Source: Tenrec ecaudatus (Eukaryota; Chordata; Mammalia; Afrosoricida; Tenrecidae). Taken from it: 64,000 nt of DNA. The notes beneath the pieces were generated by a model, which ran no database searches, was not told where the DNA came from, and saw nothing but the letters and a program-made list of their open reading frames with translations. The stretch spans positions 15,585,001 to 15,649,000 of the forward strand of contig NC_134546.1 in NCBI RefSeq assembly GCF_050624435.1. The letters run 5' to 3'. Shown here in pieces: positions 11,101-23,200 of this stretch; the first letter of the stretch is position 1, and every line of letters begins with the position of its first letter. The translations under genes and the position numbers were made by a program.

Positions 11101-14100
11101 ACTTGGCAGGAGTCCTGGTAGTGTGGCGGTTAAGCGTTGGGCTGGGATCCAAATGGTCAGCAGTTTGAAACCACCAACAGCTGCTCCAGAGAAAGACTGG
11201 GCTTTGTACTTCCGAAAACAGAAACCCACAGGGCGCTGCTATGAGTCAGCATTGACTAGGTGGCAGCGAGAACTGTAGACTCGAGAAGCGGATGGAAGAG
11301 GTGGAGTCTTTTTCAGTCACTCGGGGGAGGGTAAGGATGCTGCCTTGTGTCCTGGCCAGCACCTCCTCTCTCCATCCTCCCAACTGTCTGTATCCCTCCT
11401 TGGGTAACTCCCTCTCTCCCAGTCTCACCTGAACGTCGGGAACTGTTTCCCAAATCTGACTTGGATGGCCCTTGCTGGTACTTGAAATCCTTGTGGCATA
11501 TCTTCCAGCATCATAACCACATACATGCAAGGCATCGCAGTAGGATAAACGGACAGGTGGGCAGTCTGACACATCTTATCCCTTCACTCCTCTGAAGAGC
11601 TTCCCTTTGGAGCCCGGGATTGTGGTCGGTGGCCAGCCAGGGGGTGGCAGTGACGACAGTTCCAGGACTCGCTCTCAACAACCGCTGCTGCCTATCTTCC
11701 AGGGACACCGATGTACACACAGTGGCCTCGTTGTTAAAGCTCTACCTCCGAGACCTCCCAGAGCCCGTGGTTCCCTGGAGCCAGTATGAGGGCTTTCTGC
11801 TCTGTGGACAGCTCATGAATGCGGACGAGGCAAAGGTTTGTATCTCGTTAGAGGTTCTTGTCTTCCTTCGGAAGAAAGCAATTGTTTCTTGACTCTGGTA
11901 GGGCACGGTGGAAAAGGAGTGGGGGTGGGGATGGAGGGAGCATACCTTTCTGACCATGACTCCCACCCTCAACTTCCTCCCTTCAGGCCTGTTTCTACCC
12001 AAGTTGGCTCCATCCAAGGCTATTTGAGCATCTCCTCATGCATAGCAATGTGCATGTGACAGGGCAGAAGGACCACAGTCTAGGGGCTGAGGGGGTGGGT
12101 AGCTAGCTGGGAGGGCTGAGTCCGGGGCAACCTTTGAAAGGAATCGAGTAATGAAATGGAAGAGACCAGCATCTCAGTGTTGGCCAGGAGGTAGGCACTC
12201 AGGATGCGTTTGCTAACGGAATCTGAATGTCGGCCATCCCTGCGTTCTGAGAATGTCAGACTGACGGGATACCCAGTCTTTCATGGTATGGACAGTGGCC
12301 CTGCCTTTGAAATGATTGAACCCACTTCTACTCCCAGAAAATGCGTCATCACAATCACCCAACTCTGCCGCACAAGCAGCTCTGACATCACCCAGAAGAC
12401 CTCCAGCCCCCTCTGGCATGAAAACCCACAGCCGCACAGTAGCTTCTGACGCACGGAGACCTTCTAGGACAAGAGCAGAACTGCTCCCTAGAGAAATTCT
12501 CCCCATGTCAGTCTGCCTGGGGAGTAGAGAGCCTCCTCCTTCTCCCTCAGCATGGCAGGTGGGTTTGAACTGCTGACTTGCAGTTACCAACCCAATGTGT
12601 AACCCACTGAACCCCAAAGCCCAAACCCACTGCCATCGAATCAACACTGACTCATCACTCACTGCCATCAAATGGATTCAGACTCAGAGTGACCCTAAAG
12701 GACAGGATAGAACGGGGCCCGTGGCTTTCTGATACTGTAACTCTTTCTGGAAGGAGAAAGCCTCTTCTTTCTTCCACGGAGCTCCTTGTGGTTTTGAAAT
12801 GCTGACCTTGTGGCTAGTAGCCCAACAAGTAATTCCACTACACTCCCAGGGCTGCTTACTGACTCATCGCAAAGCTAACGGGGTTTCTGAGACTGGAAAG
12901 CTTGGTGCGAGCACACAGCCTCATCTTGCTCCCTGGGAGTGACAGGTGGATTTGAACTGCCAACCTTGTGGTTAGCTGCCCAACACTCACACCATAGTGC
13001 CACCAAATAAGAACCACGGGCACCTTTTTCTACTTACCCACAAATTGCACTAAAGTCTTAGTGCCACGGTTAGGAATAGGGCCTATGTGTAACCAGGAGA
13101 CTACCTGCACAATGGTCTCCATCATGATGTTGCCATTGCCTGATATTTGATTTCTGTGATGAGGAGTGGCTCAGGCCTGAGGAGAGGCCCTGGTATCATG
13201 TGAGCTCTGACCATGCAGTGTGGCAGGGGGTACAGAGATCAAGACCCCCACTCTTCCTCTCCTAGCACATGTGCTCCCTAGCTCACCAGCCTTGAAGCTC
13301 CAGGTGGCCAGAGAACTGAACTGCCAACTCTGCACCCACCCCTCAGTTTGGCCAGCCTGCCGCGATGTCCCAGCAGGCCACAGCAAAGCCCTTTTACTAA
13401 AAACCCTTCCAGAAATAGTCTCCTTCTCCCACCACTTTTTAAAAAATTATTTTCGAGATATTTGAATATGGTCTAATTTTTATTGGTGTGCTAGGTCTCA
13501 AGCAAGGGGCCTTGGTGATTTCTTAGGTTAGGCCTTGGGCTGCTAACCGCAAGATCAGAAGTTCAAAACCCCAGCCACTCCGGGGGAGAAGGATGAGGCC
13601 CTGCACTTGTGTCGAGATTTCCAGCATTGGAAACCCACAGAGCAGTTCCAACCTGCCCACAGGGTCGCCATGACTCGACAGTCAACTCAGTGGCAGCGAG
13701 TTGAGTTTGGTTTTTTGGGTCTCAAGCAGTGGGCCCTGAGAGGGTAGTGGGTCCTGTGTTGGGCTGCTAACTGCAAGATCAGTAGTTCGAAGCTTCTTTG
13801 GAGAAAGTTGAGCCAGTCGACTCCTGGAAAGATTTACAGTCTTGGAAGCCCACGGGGCCTGTCCTGTCAGGTCCAGGTGTGGGAATCGCCTCAGTGGTGG
13901 TGGGTTTGGTTTTGGGAAATCACAAGCATTCTTTCCGACAACGGTGACTGCGTCCCAGAGCTGATTCCTCCTTCTTGCTCTGGACGAATCCCAAACCCAC
14001 CAATCCAAACTCACTGCTCTGGAGGCCATGACACTCAGAGTGACTCTATAGGGCAGGGAAGAACAGTCTCTGTGGACTTCTGAGACGGTTACTCTTTAAG

Positions 14101-14208
14101 GGCGTAGGAAAGCCCCATCTTTATCCCGAGGTAGTTTCAAACTGCTGGCCTGTGGAGTGCAGTCCAACCCGTAACCACTACCTAGGGCCCCAGAAGATGT
14201 AATTCAAC

Positions 14209-14270
<62 letters not shown>

Positions 14271-17200
14271 GCAACCCATGAGCCTCTTTGCCCTATTATT
14301 TTCAACTTCTGTGAATCTATAATTATTTCAGAATCAGTTTGAAATAGTTGTTCTAAGCTCCTGGAGCCGGAGTGACTGCCGAAGCCGGGCTTCGGTGCAG
14401 AGGAGCTCATGCCCCAGGGTCTTGGCTGGCAAAGGGCAGGCTCCTTTGATGTTCTCACACATCTCTCCCCAGGCTCAGCAGGAGTTGGTGAAGCAGCTCT
14501 CCATCCTGCCCCGAGACAACTACAGCCTCCTCAGCTACATCTGCAGGTGAGCGTCCCCGGATCGAGCCATCAGGCCAGGAGCCCCTGTTGCCACCGTGGC
14601 AGAAAGAGGTGCTCCCTAGAAAGGCCGGGCATTTCTCTGTGAACCCAGAGATGACTGCACACACCTTGGGGGGGGGGTCATGTCTAGTCATAGCCCTGAG
14701 GTAGCTTCCTACAGCCACGAGATAGGCTGAAGGACCCCCTGGGAAATCCAGCCAGCACACAATGAACCTGCTTCCTCCTTCAGGCTGACTTCAGCACAGC
14801 CGGAGTCCTGGGGCATACAAGGGAACCTAAGATCCTTAGTGTTTCTAGAATTCTCTCCCGTTTTCCTGACTCTGAGCCGGAATTCAGTACCTCCACAACA
14901 TTCCTTCCAGACCCCCCCACCCCTTTTTAATGTTCCTCAAACTCTCTCTGGGATCTACTCTGTTATCACCTCCATGGAAACATCTACTAGGTGGATTGAT
15001 CAGGCATGTTCTAGAGGCTGGGCCTTTCTTCCTGAAATTTGGTTTTTATTGGTATGAAAGAATTCGGTGTCATTCCCAGCTTTTAAACATGACCTAGGTG
15101 TGACTTGGACGTCAGGGCATTACAGACATTTTACAATAAGAGAAGGAAAGTTGCCCCCACCCCCTCGTCCAGAAATCATCACCATTTGGAGCGTGTCCTT
15201 CCGGAGGTTTTCTGTCCGTGACACATCTCTAGAGGAGCAGAGAGCCCCGCCTTTCTCCCTGGGAGCAGCTGGTGGATTCAAACAGTGAGGGAACAGCCCA
15301 CTCCATGTGCAGAGGGCCCGAGAAGGGTTCCTTATCGGTACCGTACACACGTACATACACGAGGGTACGTAGAAGAGTGTTTGTACAAATCGTCCAATGT
15401 GTTCTAAAACAAAAAGAACCCTGAAGATGTGAGGCTGCTGGCTCTTGACATACCATCCTTCGAGGTCAGCCAATTTCTGAAGAGAATTTTTCCATCTCTC
15501 CAACCCTGCTCTGGGAAAGACCGTGGACTTTGGTTTCTACCGGGTCCAAACAACGGTGTCGGCTTTCTTTTCTCGTCTTGTTTGCTTTCATGAATAGACA
15601 TTTATTTTCTCACAGGTTAGGCGGCTGAAAGTCCAAATCCAGGACTCCACCTCTGGGAGAGGACCTGCCCTGTCCACTCAGCGCCAGAGGAGAGCCCTGG
15701 CCTCTCAGGTCCTCTTCCTCAGCTCCTTGGCACCAAGCTTTTCTCCCTTACGACCCCCTTGATTTTGCCCCTCGCCCGCTCCTTCTCTTTGAACTGAGTG
15801 CTTGGAAGCATGCCACGTTGTTTTCTAAACTATGGACCCTACTCTCAAGGATCCCCGATGCGGCAGTGGGTTGCACGTTGGGGTGGTTAACGGCAAAGTC
15901 AGCCATTTGATATCACCAGCCGTGGTGAGTGAGAAAGCTGAGGCTCTTCATTCTCATCAAGAGCTATTGTCTTGGAACCCCCAGGGGCAGGTCTCTTCTA
16001 TCCTAGAGGATTGCTTCCTGAGCCAGCCTCCACCCAGAGGCAGTGAGTTCCTGCGGCTCTTTATTTGGTGGGCAGAGACTCCAGCGGTCTTCTTCTGGAA
16101 TGTTCTTTGAGCTTGGAGAACACAGAGAAGTCTGGAGGGGCAAGGTCAGGGCTGTAGGGTGGTGGTGGGAGTCAGGTTCTCCAAGACGTTCTGGAGGACA
16201 CCCCTTGCTACCCTTAAAGAGTTAGCCCGTGGAATCGTCCCGATGGGGCTTAAAACACCCAACAGTGCCCGTTTATCACCAATGCGCCTTTCCGTTGTCT
16301 GGAATTCTTGTTTCTGAGCAACTCCCATGACCACTCTGTGTCCTTCAAGGACATGGACGAAGGTGACTCTTTTAGGAACCACAGAAAGAGTCACCGGAGC
16401 CTTCTGAGTGGTCCTCTCGGCCTTGAATTTTACTGGCCCGGCAGATCTCCCCAGAAAAGGAAACCAATGAGATGAAGACACACGTAGGCCTGAGCGAAGG
16501 TGCCCGCTGCGATCCACTGCCCACAGAGACGCGCTGTGCCACGTTTCGTTTGGAATGCACCTGGGCACGATGTCCTGGAGCTCTGGAAGCCACGTTTGCT
16601 GTTAACTCACCCTAGTATTTGTTGACCACAGGCCGCTGGTCAGCCCTCTGTCTATCTGCGGGCGTAACCCTACATGATTTCCCACCTCAGCCCAACTTGA
16701 GAGTCTCCTACCCACCCTGGACGATTCACTGGCATCGGATGGATCACATCTGTGATTGCCTTTACCTTGGTTGCCTTGAACGTGTGGGCAGAGATGGGCT
16801 GGCACCAGGCCAGAGACCAGGAGGAAGTCACTGGGACTCAGCCCTGTGATTTCCTTGGTACCTGGAACAACTTCCTTCTGCCAATTTCCTGGTTTCCACT
16901 GTGGGATTTCTTGGCCACCCCCAGGTTCCTCCATGAAATCCAGCTGAACTGTGCCGTCAACAAGATGAGTGTGGACAACCTGGCCACCGTGATCGGGGTG
17001 AATCTCATCAAGTCGAAGGTAGAAGACCCTGCTGTCATCATGCGAGGTAGGGCGTTCGGTGGTGAAAGCTCAGCGGGAGAGTGGACTAAGGGTTCCCACG
17101 CCACCACCCATATGGGTACACGGCCCCGCAGCTCACCAACCAGTTCATCGGATGAGCTCATCTGAATTACACTGTGGACATTGAGGCAGGCAGGGCGGGA

Positions 17201-20200
17201 ATTACGCCACTTCCCACATCACAGCGGAACAGAATTATACAGATTTCCTCATTGGTCACACAAGGCAGGACTATGGCATTCGTTACCTTCTATTACTTCA
17301 TAGGATTTATTTGATGCCCCAACTCACACACAGGCTACTTATAAAGCTGTGTTAGAGAAGGGTTCTGAGGTCACGTCTCACTCAGCAAGTCGAACTTCAG
17401 GGATTAAGGACTGAAGTCTCCTCTTGTTGCAGGGAGACCATATCTCAGGCACGTGGCTGCTGCTCGCGAAGCCAATAGGCCAACAAGCCAATAAGAAAAC
17501 TGACTGTCCTGTTAGGGATTGCTATAGGTGGGACCGACCTCTTCATGGTCTCCCCTGTTATCCTGCCGATGTTCCTGTTCAGAAGTGGTCTCAGTAGACT
17601 GTCGGCTGAAAAATAACCTTCTCGGCTCCTTAATTCTCTTCGCTCTTTTACCCTTTGTCCCTTGCACAGTTCCAACTCCCATGGCAACAGCAAGGGCTAC
17701 CAAAGTGGCCCATCCTACATATCATGGGTCTGATAGTCTCTTGTGCTGTTAGAGTCAGATTTGGAGACATCACAGGGTGGTGGGGGGCTGTCTGCCTCCT
17801 TCCTGCTGGGGGTCCAGCACTACTAATAACCATCCTTCTCTCTCCCAGGGACTCCTCAGATCCAAAGGGTGATGACAATGATGATTAGAGACCACGAAGT
17901 CCTCTTCCCCAAGTCCAAGGATGCACCCTTGTCTCCTCCTGCCCAGAAAAATGACCCAAAGAAGGCACCCGTGGCCCGGAGCTCTGTGGGGTGGGATGCC
18001 ACTGAGGACCCCCCAAATTCTCAGACAGACGGCTTCAGTAACACAGTAAGCTATCAGCCTTCTTTCTTCCATCTGTCTCTTCCTGTCAAACTCACTGCCA
18101 CCAAGTCTGTTCTCATACCCAGCAACCCCAGGGGACAGAATAGAACTGCCCCCATGGGTTCCTTTTTATTTTGTATTTAAATTTTAAAAAATCATTTTAA
18201 TGGAGGCTCGTACAACTCTTATCACAATCCATACATACATCCATTGTGTCAAGCACATTTGTTTATTTGTTGCCACCATCATTCTCAAAACATTTTCTTT
18301 CTATTTCAGCCCCTGGCATCAGCGCCTCATTTCCCCCCTCCCTCCCCATCCCCTCTCCCTCATGAACCTTGATAATTTATAAATTATTATTATTTTGTCA
18401 TGTCTTATACTTTCTAACATCTCCCTTCACCCACTTTTCTGTTGTCTGTCCCCCAGGGAGGAGATTATATATAAATCCTTATAATCAGTTCCCCCCTTTT
18501 ACCCCACCTTCCTTCCACCCTCCCAGTATCATCACTCTCACCACTGGTCCTGAAGGGTTCATCTGTCCTGGATTCCCTGTGTTTCCAGTTCCTATCTGTA
18601 CCAGTGTACATCCTCTGGTCTAGCCAGATTTGTAAGGTAGAACTGGGATCATAAAAGTGGGTGGGGAGGAAGCAATTAGGAACTAGAGGAAAGTTGTATG
18701 TTTCATCATTGCTACACTGCACCTTGACTGGCTCATCTCCTCTCCATGACCCTTCTGTAAGAGGATGTCCAGTTGCCTACAGATGGGTTTTGGATCTCCA
18801 CTCCGTACTCCATCTCATTCACAATGATATGATTTTTTTGTTCTTTGATGCCTGATACCTTCAATACCTTGCAATCACACAGGCTGGTGTGCTTCTTCCA
18901 TGTGGGCTTTGTTGCTGCTGGGCATCAAAGATGGCCACTTGTTTACCTTCAACCCTTTAAGACCCCAGACACTATAGCTTTTAATAGCTGGGCACCATCA
19001 GCTTTCTTCAGCACATTTGCTTATGCACCCATTTGTCTTCAGCAATCGTGTTAGGTAGGTGAGCATCATGGAATGCCAGGTTAATAGAATAAAGTGTTCT
19101 TGCATTGAGGGAGTACTTGAATGGAGGCCCAATGTCCATCTGCTACCTTAATACTAAACCTTTAAATATATACACATAGATCTATTTCCCCATCATCATA
19201 TATACATATATTTACATATGTACGTGCTTATATTTAGACCTCTAGAAATGCCCTTTGCCTCCTAGATCTTTTCTCTATTTCCTCTTGTCCTACTATCATG
19301 CTCAGCCTTCATTTGGGTTTCAGTAATTCCTCTCCGTTACATTGCCCTTGACCAAGTCCTAACAGGCCTCTTACACCCTTCTCACCACTGATTCTGGAAC
19401 ACTTGTTGTTCCCTTGTCCCTGGGTTTCTTAACACCACTTCCTCCTCCTCCCCCCCCCCCACTTATAGGAGTCTAAAGCCCCATCTTTCTCCTGAGGAGC
19501 ATTTGGCAGGTTTGACCCACTGGCCTTGGGATTAGCCGATGCATGACCCACTATACCACCTGGGCTCATCTCTTCCTAGAGGCGATTCTAAGAGCTGGCC
19601 TGGAGTGGCAACTTTCAGTATTTGGGACAATGCTGTGGCAACAGAGCCAACTAATGCATGTCCACTGCAAGACAGCTTGAGAACTCATCTCCTTTTTGCA
19701 TAGTTTCTATTGATGCCCAAGGCGTCCTGGAGTTATAGTTAATGACTTTTTTGGCCAGTGTTCCAATACCTGAGCAACAGGGGTCCTCAGGGAAGGCCCC
19801 TCTGAGAGAGGAACTTGTTTCAACACAGTCCAGGACATGCAATGGTGACAAAAAACGTATGCATACTGTATTGTAAATGTTTTGGTGAGAGCTGTTGAAA
19901 TTCTGGCTGTAAGTCCAGAGAGAACTGGTTTCCTGCTAACCCCTGAAACGTGATTTCTTTCTGAGAGATGTGATGAGTTCATGTAATATTTCTCATTCCC
20001 TGATAAGCCCTCCCAGCAATGTCAAGCCCCTGGTTTGTACTGAAGTGTTGGGGCTCACGTTCTCAGTGTCTAAAACTACCCAGACTCTGAGATTTAGATT
20101 ATTTGAGGGCAATGATTTACAAAGGCCTCTTTTTTTTGTATTTAAGGGGGCTTCAGAAAGTTCCTGGAACATGGAATTCAGAGATAATGTAGTTCTATGA

Positions 20201-23200
20201 ACTTTTCGAAGCCCCTTAGTATTTACAGGGACTCATATTTGTGAAAAGGACATGTGATGTTTACATAGCAGCTTGATTTCTGGCTGACCAGGTAACTTAA
20301 GTTAATCTCCAGAATAATTTTTAAAATATTGACACAAGAGGTAGGTAGGTAGTGGCCATGGTTATGATCGTCCTTAGGGGACATTTGTCTGCATACAGTG
20401 CCTCTTGTTAACACCCTATGCTTCTGAACGTCCTGAACTTCAGAAAATGCCCATACTTCACTTAGTGAAATCATCCTAGCAGTCCTTAAGAATAGCCATT
20501 GTCATGCTCATTTGGCAGTGAGCCACTGTTCAGTGGGGTGTGTGTTGTCATACTAACCACAAAGTTAGCAGTTTGAGCCCACCAGCTGATCCATGGGGAT
20601 AAAATGAGGCTCTCTGCCTCTCTAAAGATTTACAGCCTCAGAAACCCATCGAGGCAGGTCTACTCTGTCCTATAGGGTTCTGTGAGTCACGAATTGACTG
20701 GATGCCAATAAGCGGAATACTGGCTGACCCTATGCTGGTCAATTTAAATAGATCACTTCAGGACTCCTGTCTCTAATTCAGTAGGGTGTTACTTATCATC
20801 CATGGCTTATGGTTGAGCAGCTAAAGCTCAGAGAAGTTGTCTAACTTCTCCAAGATGGCAGCTTTCTCAGCAATGTTGGCATGTTCTAGATCAGGGCTCT
20901 GATCTAACTCTGATGTCAGGACTGGGAGCTGCTGACTCTTTGTGGGTTTGCTACAGCAAGAGATTAGCTAGAAGAGTTGGAGAGAGAGTTAGAGCAGAGG
21001 TGTTCTGACGTTATATTTAGGGCTCATGGTTTTCTCTTTTTCATTTATTTTTTAAAAATACATAGCATATGTCTATGGTTCAAAATTAACAAAAAAAATA
21101 TTGGGAAATTCTGCTTGTATACTAAGAAATCTCTATCCCCATCTTCCCCATACCTTCTTCCTGTCCTTATTCATTTGCTGTTTCTCCTTCCATTATCTCC
21201 TTATGCTAACAGAAATGGGCGTAAATGTAAATTCCTATTCCTTCCCTTTGTGCACAAAATGTACCATTATTGTGTATATGTCTCTCTTCTTTCTTTCTTT
21301 GTTTCTTTGTGTGTGTGTCTCTCTCTCACACACATTATTTTTCATTTTGCTTTTTTCTAGTGAATGATATGCCTGAGATTTCTCATGTCAGTGTCTAGAC
21401 AGCCACCTCTGGCGACCTCAGGTTTTCAGCAAGTGTACTATGTTCCAAGGCTCTCTGGTGGTGCAACGCTTAAATCGCTCACCAGTAACTGAGAGGTCAT
21501 GTTACACACCCACCAGCTGCTCTAGAGAAAAGAGCTCTAGTGACTGAAGCCTGCAAACCACTTCCCTGTGGGGCAGTCCCATAGAGTTGCTCTGAGTTGG
21601 AATTGAGAAATGAACTCAAGGACAGCAAAGACGCGGTGCTCCATTGCACACATGGACCATAATCTTTTTAACCAGCCCGCATTGATGGAGAGGTTGTTTG
21701 TGTCCCAGTTTTCTCATGCTGCTGAAAGAGAAATGCCATAAGAACAGACATTTAGTTTCTCACAGCTCAGGTGTGGGATTATAGAGACTTTTCTTTGTCT
21801 CCCCCAAAGACGTGCCAAACTTTAGGGGCATTTTGCTAGCATATGGGGGGAGGTCAGATGCTCACAGACATCCTCCTTGAAGGCAGTCAGTCACCAGACT
21901 ACAGTAGGCCCACTCCCTCCTGTTAAGGACAACGGGCCACTTCTCCCTAAAGGCTTGGCACATTAGCTTGGTTCCTGTAGGTGGGGTTTACAGTACACCC
22001 TACAGATAATGGTTTCTATGGAGATCCAGAGAACAGGTCAAACTGGCTCAGTGACATCCAAAGTTAGGCTGCCATCCTGAATCTAGGATCTGCCCATCTT
22101 GTCACATGTTTACCCCCAATCCCTCCTCTTCCTATTACATCCCTAGATTGTCCCTCTCTCATTCCTGTATAACCTATAGCACAACCCCTTCCTGTGATGT
22201 ATGTCTTTACCTGTAATTAGTGGGCCTGCACTCCCCCCAAAGATATATAGCCCTGGGTTAGCAATAAAGAGCTCTCCCTCGGCTTTTCCCTTGACCCTTC
22301 ATTGGCTCCCCCTCTCCTCTCCCATCCTCGCTCCCCTGTTCCCTTTCCCCTTGTCCTCCTTCCCCTCCCTCTCTCTCCACGTGGACCACCAAGCGAGGCC
22401 GAGGTGAGCATGCTGCTATGGAATGTGTCTGACTCCATTATTTCAATCTCCCTTCTATCTCTCATGCTCTCTATGACTTCACTATACTCTTTACTTATTT
22501 TCGCTGCACAATTGCACCCACCGGGCCCATGATGATGTGCTAGGGACTGGATTTCCCCTCCTACTCAGGAGACCAGAAGCCCACAGTCAGGACACTGGCT
22601 CAGTGAAGGCTCTCTTCCAGGTAGTTCTGAAGGAAGAAGATTCTTGTCTCTTTCAGCGTCTGTGTCCCCTGGAGTTCCTCCGTCCTTTGGCCATCTTCAC
22701 CTGGCACCTGCGTTCCCCGTGTTTGTGCTTATATTCCTGCGTCTAATGGACCCTCTTTGTAACTCAGAAGGCATGTCCTTTGGTGCACACTTTACCCTGA
22801 CACGGACACATGGATAAAACAGGCAACCCTCTTTTTAAATGGGATTATGGTCACAGTTTAATCCATCACACAGAGCCTCCAGCCCTTGGCAGGAAATAAG
22901 ACCGCAGCGACTAACCTTGACTGGCCTCATTCTGTACTGGTGCAGATTTATTTCTGGGACCAAGTCTCAGAAGCAGGATTGCGGGGCCCAAGGGTAAATG
23001 AATTAGTAACGGATCGTTCTGATTGAATTGTTAAATGGAGGTTGTGCAGTGCTGCATTCCCACTAGACAGACTCCTTTTCCCCTACAGTTTGACTAACAG
23101 AGTTTCTTGCCAGATTGGAGACTTTGCCCATCTGATAAATGAGAGCTGGGCTTTTAGACATTTTCATTCCAGGTTCCCCTATCACGAGAGAGGTCGAACA

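Noticed and set aside
16020-16570. A possible degraded transposase on the - strand
   Set aside because: A short stretch loosely resembles the end of mariner transposases, but the frame is broken and the longer 140-codon frame does not fit, so I could not support it.
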